Below are positions 36,501 through 44,454 of a stretch of 64,000 nt of DNA, piece by piece. The DNA comes from Thiobacillus denitrificans ATCC 25259. Lineage in GTDB: Bacteria; Pseudomonadota; Gammaproteobacteria; Burkholderiales; Thiobacillaceae. The notes under the pieces are model-generated. The model was given only the letters and a program-made list of their open reading frames with translations, did no database searches and had not been told where the DNA came from. The stretch covers positions 2,728,001 to 2,792,000 of the forward strand of contig NC_007404.1 of NCBI RefSeq assembly GCF_000012745.1, in the 5' to 3' direction. Both the position numbers and the translations under genes were made by a program. The stretch's first letter is position 1. Each line of letters opens with the position of its first letter.

Positions 36501-36591
36501 TATCTTTGCGCGCTTCATGAACGAGCGGGACTTTCAGAGCCTTGTCTCAAAATGGATTTCTGGGAAAGTCTATGCCCGACTCCGATCCTAA
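33562..36591 (+). CDS. hsdR: Type I restriction endonuclease subunit HsdR
   Basis: 1009 residues. N-terminal PD-(D/E)xK nuclease with Asp138 (NELDLVLSI) and Glu152/Lys154 (FTAELKN), an SF2 translocase with Walker A SAGSGKSNT near 308-316, DEAH at 425-428 and the later motif FTATPKHKTL, then a helical C-terminal domain that binds the methylase core. All key residues are present, so the restriction activity is probably intact. ATGA overlap with ptuB; it is separated from hsdS by the Septu-like pair. Confidence 0.95.
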   Translation: MNPNVQECSFEETIEAHLFANGYASLPASDYDAALALFPTSVLTFVRATQLKEWAKLEALHGANTEATVLKDLTHWLDTHGTLAVLRNGFKCYGRTLRVAYFKPAHGMNPELAAQYAANRVGVIRQLRYSQRNTNELDLVLSINGIPVFTAELKNPMTGQTVTNAIAQYQHDRDHREPLFEFKRRALVHFAVDTEQVFMTTRLAGSATHFLPFNKGLDGGAGNPPDPAGRAYRTAYLWEEVWQRDSLLDIFARFIHLQVEEKRTDDGRKIKKETMIFPRYHQLRAVRELEDAARTEGPGHNYLVEHSAGSGKSNTIGWLAHRLASLHNESDHKVFDSVIVITDRRVLDRQLQDTIYQFEHRQGVVQKIDEDSRQLAEALTNSVPIIISTLQKFPFVARQLARMAEERREGADGILPTRRCAVIIDEAHSSQSGETATDLKEVLGGHVLREEAARYAVDEGVDNLDELYRSMAKRGRQTNLSFFAFTATPKHKTLAVFGRDEAGKAGQPFHRYTMSQAIEEGFIMDVLKNYTTYATYYKLVKASEDDPNVERKQAAKALARFMRLHPYNIAQKTEVMVEHFNAVTRHKVGGKAKAMVVTGSRLEAVRYKLAFDAYIREKGYSWIKTLVAFSGEVVDDELPGKTWTEVGMNGGIKEGVLPEKFDSSEYQVLLVAEKYQTGYDQPLLHTMYVDKRLAGIQAVQTLSRLNRMHPLKEDTFVLDFVNDRQEIKEAFKQYHEGAEMGEEADPNQMYAIKAELDASGIYLLEEMQRFIGIYFKPKQRQSPADHQAMNAALDPAVDRFRAVQEEDEEQAELWRGKLSAFRNLYAFLSQVAPYQDSDLERLYTFLRFLSPKLPKRTTGQRYSFDDEVRLEYYRLQKISEGSISLRDGKAELLDGPGEVGSGARHDEDVPLSSLIDVINERFGTDFTDADQLFFDQIIEAAMEDGSLLEAAAVNPEEKFALLFAGLLETLFIERMEQNEDIFARFMNERDFQSLVSKWISGKVYARLRS

Positions 36592-36670
36592 ACCGATGGA
36601 CTCTATTGGCGAGCCGTACTTTAGCCCCGCGGGTGACTACTTCCACTGCCCCGCCGGCGCACCGTGCTGA
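36572..36670 (+). CDS. Short ORF at the end of the defence operon, possibly a truncated gene
   Basis: 32 residues (starts MPDSDPKPMDSIG, ends FHCPAGAPC), starting inside hsdR with a 20-bp overlap, as the other operon genes do. The length and sudden stop suggest a remnant of a seventh gene lost at the island edge, but coding status is unproven. Confidence 0.3.
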   Translation: MPDSDPKPMDSIGEPYFSPAGDYFHCPAGAPC

Positions 36671-36762
36671 AGGGAGCGCTAGAGAAAAGGTAACGCAGAC
36701 CAGAGGCTGGCCCGACCTACTTATCCAGCGGCACAGTCAGCAGGGGACAGACACCGCCCAAT

Positions 36763-36783
36763 TCCCACCCAATATCCCACCCA
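36763..36783. repeat. Two TCCCACCCA direct repeats near the far island end
   Basis: Copies at 36763-36771 and 36775-36783, the same motif as the triplet before the integrase. Consistent with paired arm-type integrase sites at both element ends. Confidence 0.55.
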
Positions 36784-36849
36784 AAACGACCACACGCTCG
36801 ATTTTCCCGAAAACGCCCCCCTTCCGAAGCCCTGTTTTCGCTAGATCGA

Positions 36850-36894
36850 TTACATCCTCTGCAAACCATATGCGCTACTCAGCCAGTAACGCAT
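36850..36894 (-). pseudogene. Severed 5' end of the EVE gene at the far attachment copy
   Basis: Codons 1-5 of the EVE gene (MRYWL) are duplicated here by the attachment repeat and read into island DNA, ending at TAA after 14 residues. This marks where the native EVE promoter and ribosome-binding site now point. Confidence 0.65.
36879..36894. repeat. Island attachment site, far end (att)
   Basis: Second copy of the 16-bp repeat. It lies in a larger imperfect inverted repeat, ATGCGCTACT (36870-36879) against AGTAACGCAT (36885-36894), one mismatch, with a 5-base centre, the form expected for a tyrosine-recombinase core. Confidence 0.85.
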
Positions 36895-37051
36895 GGTTTC
36901 AACAACTCCTTGGTCAAGTCGAAGGGGTTACGCAGGAGGGGGTTTCCGCGTGGACTCTACGGCGGCGGCTCGGCGCGCGAGGGCCTCGGTTCACGAAGGC
37001 CGCGCGCTCGCCGTCAAGGAAGCAAGTGCGGCGCGGCCGCCAGGCGGCGGC

Positions 37052-37933
37052 TCACGACCGCTTGATCAGCGTGCCGACGCCTTCGGGCGTCAACACCTCG
37101 AGCAGCAGCGCGTGCTCGACGCGGCCGTCGATGATGTGGGCGGTCTTGACGCCGCTGTTGACCGCGTCGACCGCGTAGCCGACCTTGGGAATCATGCCGC
37201 CGCTGATCGTGTCGTCGGCGATCAGATCGCTGATCTCGCGCGGCGTGAGCCCGGTCAGCAGCTTCTTGTCTTTGTCGAGAACGCCCGGGGTGTTGGTCAT
37301 GAAGATGACCTTCTCGGCCTGCAATACGCCGGCGATCTTGCCGGCCGCGACGTCGGCGTTGATGTTGTAGGCGTTGCCCTCGGCATCGGTGCCGAGCGGC
37401 GCCACCACCGGGATGAAGTCGCGCGCGTCGAGCACCTGGATGATCTCCGGATCGATGCCGGTGATCTCGCCGACCTGGCCGATGTCGAGCATCTCGTCGG
37501 CCTTCTCCTTGCTCTTCACGAGCATCTTCTTGGCGTGGATGAAGTTGCCGTCCTTGCCGGTGAGGCCCACGGCGCGGCCGCCGTGCTTGTTGATCAAGGT
37601 GACGATGTCCTGGTTGACCAGCCCGCCGAGCACCATCTCGACCACGTCGAGCGTCTCCTCGTCGGTCACCCGCATGCCCTGAATGAATTCGCTCTGCTTG
37701 CCGATGCGCTGCAGCAACCCCGCGATCTGCGGGCCACCGCCGTGCACGACGACCGGGTTCATGCCGACGAGTTTGAGCAGCACCACGTCCTTGGCGAACG
37801 CTTCCATCAAGTGACGTTCGGTCATGGCGTTGCCGCCGTACTTGATGACGATGGTCTTGTCGTAGAAGCGCTGGATGTAGGGGAGCGCCTCGGACAGGAT
37901 GTAGGCCTTCTCGGCGGCGGTGTGGACGGTCAT
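37052..37933 (-). CDS. argB: Acetylglutamate kinase
   Basis: 293 residues. N-acetyl-L-glutamate kinase with the phosphate-binding KYGGNAM near residue 34, [29 protein letters not shown], and [31 protein letters not shown]. It carries out the second step of arginine synthesis. The N-terminal [17 protein letters not shown] helix is typical of the hexameric, arginine-sensitive form. Before island insertion the EVE gene seems to have followed it in the same direction. Confidence 0.95.
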   Translation of the reverse strand: MTVHTAAEKAYILSEALPYIQRFYDKTIVIKYGGNAMTERHLMEAFAKDVVLLKLVGMNPVVVHGGGPQIAGLLQRIGKQSEFIQGMRVTDEETLDVVEMVLGGLVNQDIVTLINKHGGRAVGLTGKDGNFIHAKKMLVKSKEKADEMLDIGQVGEITGIDPEIIQVLDARDFIPVVAPLGTDAEGNAYNINADVAAGKIAGVLQAEKVIFMTNTPGVLDKDKKLLTGLTPREISDLIADDTISGGMIPKVGYAVDAVNSGVKTAHIIDGRVEHALLLEVLTPEGVGTLIKRS

Positions 37934-38145
37934 GACGGCTCCGGGTTCAGACTGGAGCGGATTTTACGCCAAGCGCAAAGGCGGCGCGAAGGGCCGATCG
38001 CGCGTCGTCGCGCCCCGCGGACGCCTGCGATGCCGGCCGCCGAAGCGGCCCCCGGGGCCGCCGGAACACCGGGCAGCCGGCGCCCCCAAGGCTCGACGCG
38101 ACAGCGAGGCGTTCGGTCTACCGTGGATACGCGCGTCTGGTCGAT

Positions 38146-38595
38146 TCAGTGGCCGTGCATCGTCCCCTTGCCGGGAGCGCGCGCCTCGGCCTTGACCTCG
38201 ACCGTCTGTTGCACGCCCCCGGATTCGATCACGAGCGTGAGCGGGATCACGTCCCCGGCGGCGATCGGCTTGGGCAGGTTCATCAGCATGATGTGCAAAC
38301 CGCCGGGCTCGAGCGAAACGGTCTTGCCGGCAGGCAGGTCGACCGCCTGGAGCTGGCGCATCCGCATGACACCAGCGTCCATCTTCATCTCGTGCACCTC
38401 GACGCGCGGCACCACGGGACTCGTCGCACTGAGCAGGCGCGCCGGCGCGTCGGTGCGGATCTGCATATACGCCGCGCTGACCTTCTGGCCGGGCATGGTT
38501 GCACGCGCCCAGGCGTCGGTGACGCTGACGTTGGCGGCCCAGGCGGGCAGGCTGGCGGCACTGGCCAGGAATGCGGTGGCAACAAGAGCTTTCAT
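38146..38595 (-). CDS. Periplasmic copper chaperone PCuAC
   Basis: 149 residues with a signal peptide (KALVATAFLASAASLPAWA) and a DUF461/PCuAC domain. Copper ligands follow the H(M)x10Mx21HxM pattern: VEVHEMKMDAGVMRMR and LEPGGLHIMLM. A His-rich C terminus (TMHGH) is also present. PCuAC delivers Cu(I) to cytochrome oxidase or other periplasmic copper enzymes. It begins 24 bases after the end of the copper receptor gene, so the pair is probably one operon. Confidence 0.9.
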   Translation of the reverse strand: MKALVATAFLASAASLPAWAANVSVTDAWARATMPGQKVSAAYMQIRTDAPARLLSATSPVVPRVEVHEMKMDAGVMRMRQLQAVDLPAGKTVSLEPGGLHIMLMNLPKPIAAGDVIPLTLVIESGGVQQTVEVKAEARAPGKGTMHGH

Positions 38596-38619
38596 CGGTT
38601 TCTCCTCAAGGTAGAGCCA

Positions 38620-40938
38620 TCAAAATTGATAATTCAGCGCAGTGTAGACCGAGCGGCCCATGCCGGGAACGGGGGTTCCCCACTGCGGCACCGTCTGGAC
38701 AGCATTCGCGGTCATTGTCGTACCCTGCCCCAGATAGGCGCCGCCGAGGGGATGGTAGTAGAGCCGGTCGAACACGTTCTCCACGCCGAAATCGAGGCGC
38801 ACCTGCTTCCACGAATGGCTGCCGCGCAGATTCAGGAGCGCGTAGCCGGGCGTTTCAATCTCATTGCGCATCGCGGACACGTCCTCCTTCCGGCTCACCA
38901 TCACCACTTCGACGGTGTTGTCCCAGCCGCGCAGCTTCTGCGTCAGGGCGAGCTTGCCGTTGAGCGGCATGATGTTGTACAGATTGTCGCCGGTGTCGCG
39001 GTTCTCACCCCGGGTGTAGTTGACCAGCCCCTTGAGGCCGAACTCGCCCCAGCCGGTCTTCGCCAGCGGCATCCTTCCCGACAGGTCGATGCCGTAGAGC
39101 TGCGCTGACTGGTTGACGAACTTGAGCACCGTGTACTGGTCGGTCACGAGCGTCGTGCTCGGTGCGTTCGCCGTCGCGTTCCACTGGACCGCGTCGATGT
39201 AGTCGGTGACGTAGGTGTAGTAGGGGGTCGCCTTGAACTCCCAGTTGCGATCGGCCGCGTGCCAGTCGAAGGTGGCGGACACCGTGTTGGCCTGCTCGGG
39301 TTCGAGGTCGAGGTTGCCGATGTAGCCGTTGCCGTCGCCGAACCAGTTGACCATCAGCGCCGCCATCTGCCACGTCGACCAGGTGTAGCGCTCGTGCAGA
39401 TTGGGCGAGCGCGTCTTGTGCGCAAAGCCGAACTCGATGTCACGCGTGGCGCTGGGTGTGTAGCGCGCAAGCAGGGTCATGTCCCAGTTGTTGTCGGTCT
39501 TGCCGTGGTCGGCATTGTTGAAGTTGGCGGCGTCGCGGGTCTGGTTGCCGCCGCTTGCTGCGGCGACGGTCGGGTAGATGTCCGTGTTGTAGCCGTGCAC
39601 GTCGCCGGTGTCCATGCTCACCCGCTCGAAGCGCACGCCGGCGAGCGTCATCCACTGTGAATCGAACTGCTTTTCCCATTCGGCGAAGACAGCCGCGCGA
39701 TCGCGCTCGCCCTCGTTGACGTTCCAGAAGGTGTAGGGCGCCATGCTCGCGCCGGAGGCCGGCCACCAGTCGTCGAGGCGGTAGCGCTGGAACTCGGTGC
39801 CGACACGCAGCAGATCCTGCTGCGTCAGGGCAATGTCGGCCTTGACGACAGCACCGGTATTCGTACTCGCCGTGTACATCGGCATGCCTGCGGCACACGC
39901 AGAGACGGGCAACGTCACTGTGCAAGGCGTGCCGTCGTAGGTCGCGCCGGGCGGGTTTTGATACCAATACTTCTTGTCGGCGCCGAAGTCCATGAAGTGA
40001 TCGACGTCCTCGTGGTAGACCCGCGCCTCCAGCTTGCCCCAGGCGAGGTCACCGAGGTAGCGCAGGTTCACGCGCTTCTGGTCGTTGCCGAGCATGTCCA
40101 TGCGCTGGTTCGGCCAAAGCTGTTCGGGCAAGTCCTGCAGGCCGAATTTAGCCTCGAACAGATGCGCGCCACCACGGAACGCCAGCCCCAGCGTGTGGTT
40201 ACGCGTGTCGTAGGCGGTCGAGCCTACCTCGTCAGCCGGCAGGGTGTGGCCCGGGTAGCCGGTGAAGCCCGGAGGCGTTCCCGCGACGAAGAGTCTGTCC
40301 TTGAAGTCGCCGCCGGCGACGTAGTTGTCCGACTGCGCGATGGCGCCGGTGTAGGAGATGTTGAAGCTCTCGGTCGCGTACGTCGCCGCGGCGTTTGCAC
40401 CGCGGGCGTTGCCGTTGCTGCGGTAGAACGCGCCGACCTCGCCCTTGACAAGGCTGCCCTCGTCCGGCTTGGCGAACTGGGGATCGGTCGTCTTGGCGAC
40501 GATCGAGCCGCCGATACTGTCGCCGCCCACGCTTACCGGGGCGATCCCGGCGTAAACCTCGAGCGACTCGACCTGCGAAGGATCGAGGTACGAGAGCGCG
40601 GGGTTCATGTGGTTGGGGCAGGCCGAGATCAGGTCCATGCCGTCGACCTTGATGCGCAATCGGTCGTCCGCCAGTCCCTGGATCGCGGGCAGGCTTGAGA
40701 CCCCGCCGCCACCGTACAAGTTGACGCCCGGCACGTCCTTGAGCAGGCTCGCCGTATCGCTGGTCGTCGCCCGCAGCGTGGACAGGTTCTCGACCCGGGT
40801 GGCGAGCGGCGCAGCATCTTCCTTGCCGACGACCTCGATGGCGGGCAGCTCCGTTTCGTTCGCGCTGACGGCCAGCGGTGAAAAGCCCGTCATGATCAGC
40901 AAGGGCAGGAGGCGCGGGGCGAATACGGGGGAATGCAT
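38620..40938 (-). CDS. oprC: TonB-dependent copper receptor, OprC/NosA family
   Basis: 772 residues. Signal peptide, then a plug domain (LPAIEVVGKED... LLKDVPGVNLYGGGGVSSLPAIQGLADDRLRIKVDGMD) and a 22-strand barrel ending in ALNYQF with a terminal aromatic. The ISACPNHMNPALSYLDPSQV segment includes a CxxxM pair (Cys107, Met111) that matches the copper-binding site described for OprC. It imports copper across the outer membrane and is linked to nitrous oxide reductase maturation in denitrifiers. A RegA-like site and an orphan terminator lie upstream. Confidence 0.87.
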   Translation of the reverse strand: MHSPVFAPRLLPLLIMTGFSPLAVSANETELPAIEVVGKEDAAPLATRVENLSTLRATTSDTASLLKDVPGVNLYGGGGVSSLPAIQGLADDRLRIKVDGMDLISACPNHMNPALSYLDPSQVESLEVYAGIAPVSVGGDSIGGSIVAKTTDPQFAKPDEGSLVKGEVGAFYRSNGNARGANAAATYATESFNISYTGAIAQSDNYVAGGDFKDRLFVAGTPPGFTGYPGHTLPADEVGSTAYDTRNHTLGLAFRGGAHLFEAKFGLQDLPEQLWPNQRMDMLGNDQKRVNLRYLGDLAWGKLEARVYHEDVDHFMDFGADKKYWYQNPPGATYDGTPCTVTLPVSACAAGMPMYTASTNTGAVVKADIALTQQDLLRVGTEFQRYRLDDWWPASGASMAPYTFWNVNEGERDRAAVFAEWEKQFDSQWMTLAGVRFERVSMDTGDVHGYNTDIYPTVAAASGGNQTRDAANFNNADHGKTDNNWDMTLLARYTPSATRDIEFGFAHKTRSPNLHERYTWSTWQMAALMVNWFGDGNGYIGNLDLEPEQANTVSATFDWHAADRNWEFKATPYYTYVTDYIDAVQWNATANAPSTTLVTDQYTVLKFVNQSAQLYGIDLSGRMPLAKTGWGEFGLKGLVNYTRGENRDTGDNLYNIMPLNGKLALTQKLRGWDNTVEVVMVSRKEDVSAMRNEIETPGYALLNLRGSHSWKQVRLDFGVENVFDRLYYHPLGGAYLGQGTTMTANAVQTVPQWGTPVPGMGRSVYTALNYQF

Positions 40939-41191
40939 GGCTCGATATCGTTGTCGTTAAAGAGGACCTGATTGTCCCTTTCGACACCGCGCCGGGGAAT
41001 GCGGCAAATCGTCGCAGCCGTGCGCCGCTCGATCCGCAAAGCCATGGCAAAAAAAATCCCGCCCAAGGGCGGGAGAGATCGGTCGATGTGCAGTCAGAAC
41101 TGCCCGATCACTCTAGGGCAGGCGCGGACGCCGCGCAATTGGACAAATTGTCGCAGCGGAGCACGCCGTCGAAGACGCATACAATTCGGCC
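40939..41191. promoter_or_regulatory. Divergent control region between oprC and regB
   Basis: Contains GCGGC-N5-GTCGC at 41001-41015, the spaced inverted motif bound by RegA/ActR-type regulators; a leftward intrinsic terminator at 41049-41073; a GACAAATTGTC palindrome at 41142-41152; and TACAAT at 41180-41185 directly before the regB ATG, so the regB transcript may be nearly leaderless. Confidence 0.5.
41049..41073 (-). terminator. Orphan leftward intrinsic terminator in the oprC leader region
   Basis: On the minus strand, stem CCCGCC/GGCGGG with loop CTTG followed by A and eight T residues. No minus-strand gene ends here; the oprC start lies 110 bases further along. It either ends a small RNA or acts as an attenuator of oprC. 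Confidence 0.75.
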
Positions 41192-42451
41192 ATGACGTCT
41201 GCGGACGATTCGACCCTGCTCTCCACGCTGCCGGCGCGTGCCCTGCTCGGGCGCCTGCTCGTCATGCGGGTCGCGCTGCTCGCGGGCGCCGGGGCAGGAA
41301 TCGGCTGGCTGCACTGGGGCCTCGGCATCCGCATGCCGCTTGCACCCATGGCCGCGGTGCTCGTGCTGATGGCGCTGTTCGCGCTGACCACAGCGTGGCG
41401 GCTGCGCCAGGACGTGCCCGCCACGCAGATCGAATTTCTTGCGCATCTGCTCGTCGACCTGACCGCGTTCGCCGTGCTCGTGTACTTCAGCGGCGGCGCG
41501 ACCAACCCCTTCGTATCGCTGATGCTGGTTCCGGTCGTGATCGCTGCGATCAGCCTGCGCGCGCCCTGGGTGTGGCTGCTTGCAGCGGTTGCAGGCGGCT
41601 ATTACGCGCTGCTGCTGTTCGCTTACCAGCCGCTCGCCGTGTCCGACCCGGTGGCCGCGTACGGCATGCACCTCGGCGGCATGTGGTTCAACTTCCTCAT
41701 CAGCGCGGGGCTGATAGCGAGCTTCGTCACGCGCATGCACGGCGCCTTGCGCAGGCGCGACCAGGAACTCGCATCGCTGCGCGAGAAGCAACTGCGCGAC
41801 GAACGCATCGTCGCACTCGGCACGCAGGCGGCACTCGCCGCGCACGAACTCGCCACCCCGCTCGCGACGATCCAGACGACAGCGCACGAGCTCGCTTCGG
41901 AGTTCGCGAACGATCCCGAGATCGGCGCCGACTGCCGATTGCTCGAACGCCAGGCGCGCGCGTGCAAGGACATTCTGACCCGGCTCGCGGCGCGCGCGAA
42001 TGACGGCACTACGCCCCCGGCGCAGCCGCTGGCCGAATGGCTGGCCGGGCTCGTCGAACGTTGGCAGATGCTGCGCCCCGACGCCGAGGTGGCGACGACT
42101 TTGCCCACGTCCGCGGCGGCTTTCGTGCCGCCCGACGGACTCGAGCAGGCCGTCATGAACGTGCTGAACAACGCCGCGGACGCCGCGCCGGCAGCGGTCG
42201 AGTTCCGCGCTTCCGTCGACGCCGACGCGCTCGTCATCGAAGTCGGCGACCGCGGTCCCGGCTTCACGCCCGAACAGAAGGCCCAAGCCGGCCGCGTGCT
42301 GTTCAGCGGCAAGGCGGGACGCGGCTGGGGCGTCGGCCTCGCACTGACCCATGCCACGCTCGAACGGCTCGGCGGCAGCCTCACGCTGACCGAACGCAAG
42401 GGCGGCGGCTCGCGCGTGAGTATCCGTCTACCCTGGAGACCGCTCCCATGA
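41192..42451 (+). CDS. regB: RegB/PrrB/RoxS-type redox sensor histidine kinase
   Basis: 419 residues with about six N-terminal membrane helices. The quinone-sensing heptapeptide GGATNPF sits at 101-107, the phospho-acceptor His218 in ALAAHELATPL, and the redox-active cysteine position is present as Cys258 (RQARACKDIL). The GHKL ATPase has NVLNNAADAAP and VEVGDRGPGF-type motifs. RegB-type kinases sense the quinone pool and oxygen tension and phosphorylate RegA. It overlaps regA as ATGA. Confidence 0.93.
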   Translation: MTSADDSTLLSTLPARALLGRLLVMRVALLAGAGAGIGWLHWGLGIRMPLAPMAAVLVLMALFALTTAWRLRQDVPATQIEFLAHLLVDLTAFAVLVYFSGGATNPFVSLMLVPVVIAAISLRAPWVWLLAAVAGGYYALLLFAYQPLAVSDPVAAYGMHLGGMWFNFLISAGLIASFVTRMHGALRRRDQELASLREKQLRDERIVALGTQAALAAHELATPLATIQTTAHELASEFANDPEIGADCRLLERQARACKDILTRLAARANDGTTPPAQPLAEWLAGLVERWQMLRPDAEVATTLPTSAAAFVPPDGLEQAVMNVLNNAADAAPAAVEFRASVDADALVIEVGDRGPGFTPEQKAQAGRVLFSGKAGRGWGVGLALTHATLERLGGSLTLTERKGGGSRVSIRLPWRPLP

Positions 42452-42987
42452 ACTCTGTGATGCGCTTGTTGATCGTCGAGGACGATGTCGATTTCGCGAC
42501 GGCCCTCGCACGGGCGATGAAGAAACGCGGCTTCGAGGTCGCGCTCGCCCACGACGCCGTCGAGGCCGCCCGCATCGCCGCGCAATTCGTGCCGAGCCAC
42601 GCCGTGGTCGACCTCAAGTTGCCGGGCAAGTCGGGACTCGATGTCGTCGCTACGCTGGCCGCGCGCGTGCCGGCGCCGGCGATCGTCGTGCTGACAGGCT
42701 ACGCGAGCATCGCGACCGCGGTCGCCGCCGTGCGCCTCGGCGCGCGTCACTACCTCGCCAAGCCTGCTGACGCCGACGAGATCGTCGCCGCGCTGCTGCG
42801 CGACGAGCCCGACACGACGGTCGATGTCAGCCCGCAGCCGCTGTCCGTCGCACGGCTCGAATGGGAACATATCCAGAAGGTGCTGAACGAGCACGACGGC
42901 AACATCTCGGCGACCGCGCGCGCGCTGAAAATGCACCGCCGGACGCTGCAGCGAAAGCTCGAAAAGAACCCGCCCCGAACGGGCTGA
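42448..42987 (+). CDS. regA: RegA/PrrA/ActR/RoxR-type response regulator
   Basis: 179 residues: receiver domain ([10 protein letters not shown], Asp in [26 protein letters not shown]) and a short Fis-type helix-turn-helix output ([32 protein letters not shown]), the signature of RegA-class regulators. GGAG is 9 bases before the ATG. These regulators control respiration, nitrogen and carbon fixation genes in response to redox. Possible own binding site in the upstream intergenic region. Confidence 0.92.
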   Translation: MNSVMRLLIVEDDVDFATALARAMKKRGFEVALAHDAVEAARIAAQFVPSHAVVDLKLPGKSGLDVVATLAARVPAPAIVVLTGYASIATAVAAVRLGARHYLAKPADADEIVAALLRDEPDTTVDVSPQPLSVARLEWEHIQKVLNEHDGNISATARALKMHRRTLQRKLEKNPPRTG

Positions 42988-43088
42988 GGACCCGGCGCAC
43001 GTCGCGTCATCCTGCTGACAGATTCCGGGAATACGGTGGCAGCGTCGGCCCCGCCGACCCCTTCCCGCCCATCTTCACAGGAGCCCGC

Positions 43089-44390
43089 ATGTTCACCCCT
43101 CTCGCTTCCCGCCAAACCACGGCTGCCGTCGCCTTGCTGGTCGCCATCTCGCCGGTCTGGGCCGACGACCGGCATGACCACGACGATCGCCGCGGCGCCG
43201 TTGGCAACGCGCACAGCGTCCAGCTCGGCCCGCGTCCCTTCTTCCTCGTCGACGACATGCAGGGCGGTGCGCTCAAGCGCACGCTGCAGAAATGCGGCGA
43301 CGGCCCCTTCCGCAAAAGCGACTTCTCGATCGGGCACCGCGGCGCGCCTCTGCAGTTTCCCGAGCACACGCGGGAATCCTACGAAGCCGCCGCGCGCATG
43401 GGCGCCGGCATCGTCGAATGCGACGTGACCTTCACTCGCGACAAGCAGCTGGTATGCCGCCACGCACAGAACGATCTGCACACCACCACCGACATCCTCG
43501 CGACGCCCTTGGCCGCCAAGTGCACCAAGCCCTTCACGCCGGCCGTCTTCGACGCCGACGGCGCACTGTTGACGCCGGCATCGGCCGAGTGCCGCACCAG
43601 CGACATCACGCTGACCGAATTCAAGACGCTCCGCGGCAAGATGGACGCGGCGAACCCGCGCGCGACCACCGTTGCCGAGTATCTGAACGGCACCGCCGCG
43701 TTCCGCACCGACCTCTACGCCGGCCCGACGAGCGGTACGCTCATGACCCACGCCGAAAGCATCGCGCTGTTCAAGAAACTGGGCGTGAAAATGACCCCCG
43801 AGCTGAAGAGCGCGAGCGTGCCCATGCCCTACGACAGCGACGGCGACGGCGTCGGCGACTACACGCAGGAGACCTATGCGCAGCAGATGATCGACGAGTA
43901 CAAGGCCGCCGGCGTGCGCCCGCAGCACGTTTGGGCACAGTCCTTCGACATCCGCGACATCCGCTACTGGATCGCGCACGAGCCCGAATTCGGCAAGCAG
44001 GCGGTCTATCTGGACGACGCAGAGACCGTCGCCGAGTTGCCGGGCGCGGCCGAACTGCACGGCTACAAGGACGAAGGCATCAACATCGTCGCGCCGCCGC
44101 TGTTCGCGCTGCTTGACGTCGACGGCGGCGGCAGGATCGTCCCCTCGGCTTACGCGCAGAACGCCCGCGCCGCCGGGCTCGATATAATCACCTGGACGCT
44201 CGAGCGCTCGGGCATCCTGGCCGACGGCGACAACGGCTTCTACTACCAAACCATCGACCCGGCGATCGCACGCGAAGGCGACGTGATGACCGTGCTCGAC
44301 GTACTCGCGAAGGAGGTGGGCGTCCTCGGCGTCTTCAGCGACTGGCCGGCCACGACGACCTACTACGCCAGCTGCATGAACCTCGAATAG
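43089..44390 (+). CDS. Exported glycerophosphodiester phosphodiesterase
   Basis: 433 residues with a signal peptide ([20 protein letters not shown]). GDPD catalytic residues appear in [56 protein letters not shown] (His-Arg, Glu, Glu-x-Asp, His). A calcium-loop-like DSDGDGVGD lies mid-protein. It hydrolyses deacylated phospholipid head groups to glycerol-3-phosphate in the periplasm. Longer than cytoplasmic UgpQ, like periplasmic/exported homologues. Ends at a strong shared terminator. Confidence 0.87.
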   Translation: MFTPLASRQTTAAVALLVAISPVWADDRHDHDDRRGAVGNAHSVQLGPRPFFLVDDMQGGALKRTLQKCGDGPFRKSDFSIGHRGAPLQFPEHTRESYEAAARMGAGIVECDVTFTRDKQLVCRHAQNDLHTTTDILATPLAAKCTKPFTPAVFDADGALLTPASAECRTSDITLTEFKTLRGKMDAANPRATTVAEYLNGTAAFRTDLYAGPTSGTLMTHAESIALFKKLGVKMTPELKSASVPMPYDSDGDGVGDYTQETYAQQMIDEYKAAGVRPQHVWAQSFDIRDIRYWIAHEPEFGKQAVYLDDAETVAELPGAAELHGYKDEGINIVAPPLFALLDVDGGGRIVPSAYAQNARAAGLDIITWTLERSGILADGDNGFYYQTIDPAIAREGDVMTVLDVLAKEVGVLGVFSDWPATTTYYASCMNLE

Positions 44391-44407
44391 CCGCGACGCC
44401 CATCCAC

Positions 44408-44437
44408 AAAAAACCGGCCGCGATTGGCCGGTTTTTT
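44408..44437. terminator. Bidirectional terminator between the phosphodiesterase gene and uppP
   Basis: A6, CCGGCC, 6-base loop, GGCCGG, T6; symmetrical, serving both convergent genes. Confidence 0.9.
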
Positions 44438-44454
44438 GTCTGTGCCTGTCAGGA

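Larger units (their letters stand above)
36671..37051. other. Right island edge and native region upstream of the EVE gene
   Basis: Holds two arm-type repeats (36763-36783), the second attachment copy (36879-36894), and then chromosomal sequence leading from the argB stop. On the minus strand the attachment copy still encodes the first five EVE residues and reads on into island DNA as the 14-residue peptide MRYWLSSAYGLQRM (36894 down to 36850), with AGGAG 11 bases upstream. No other gene is seen. Confidence 0.6.
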
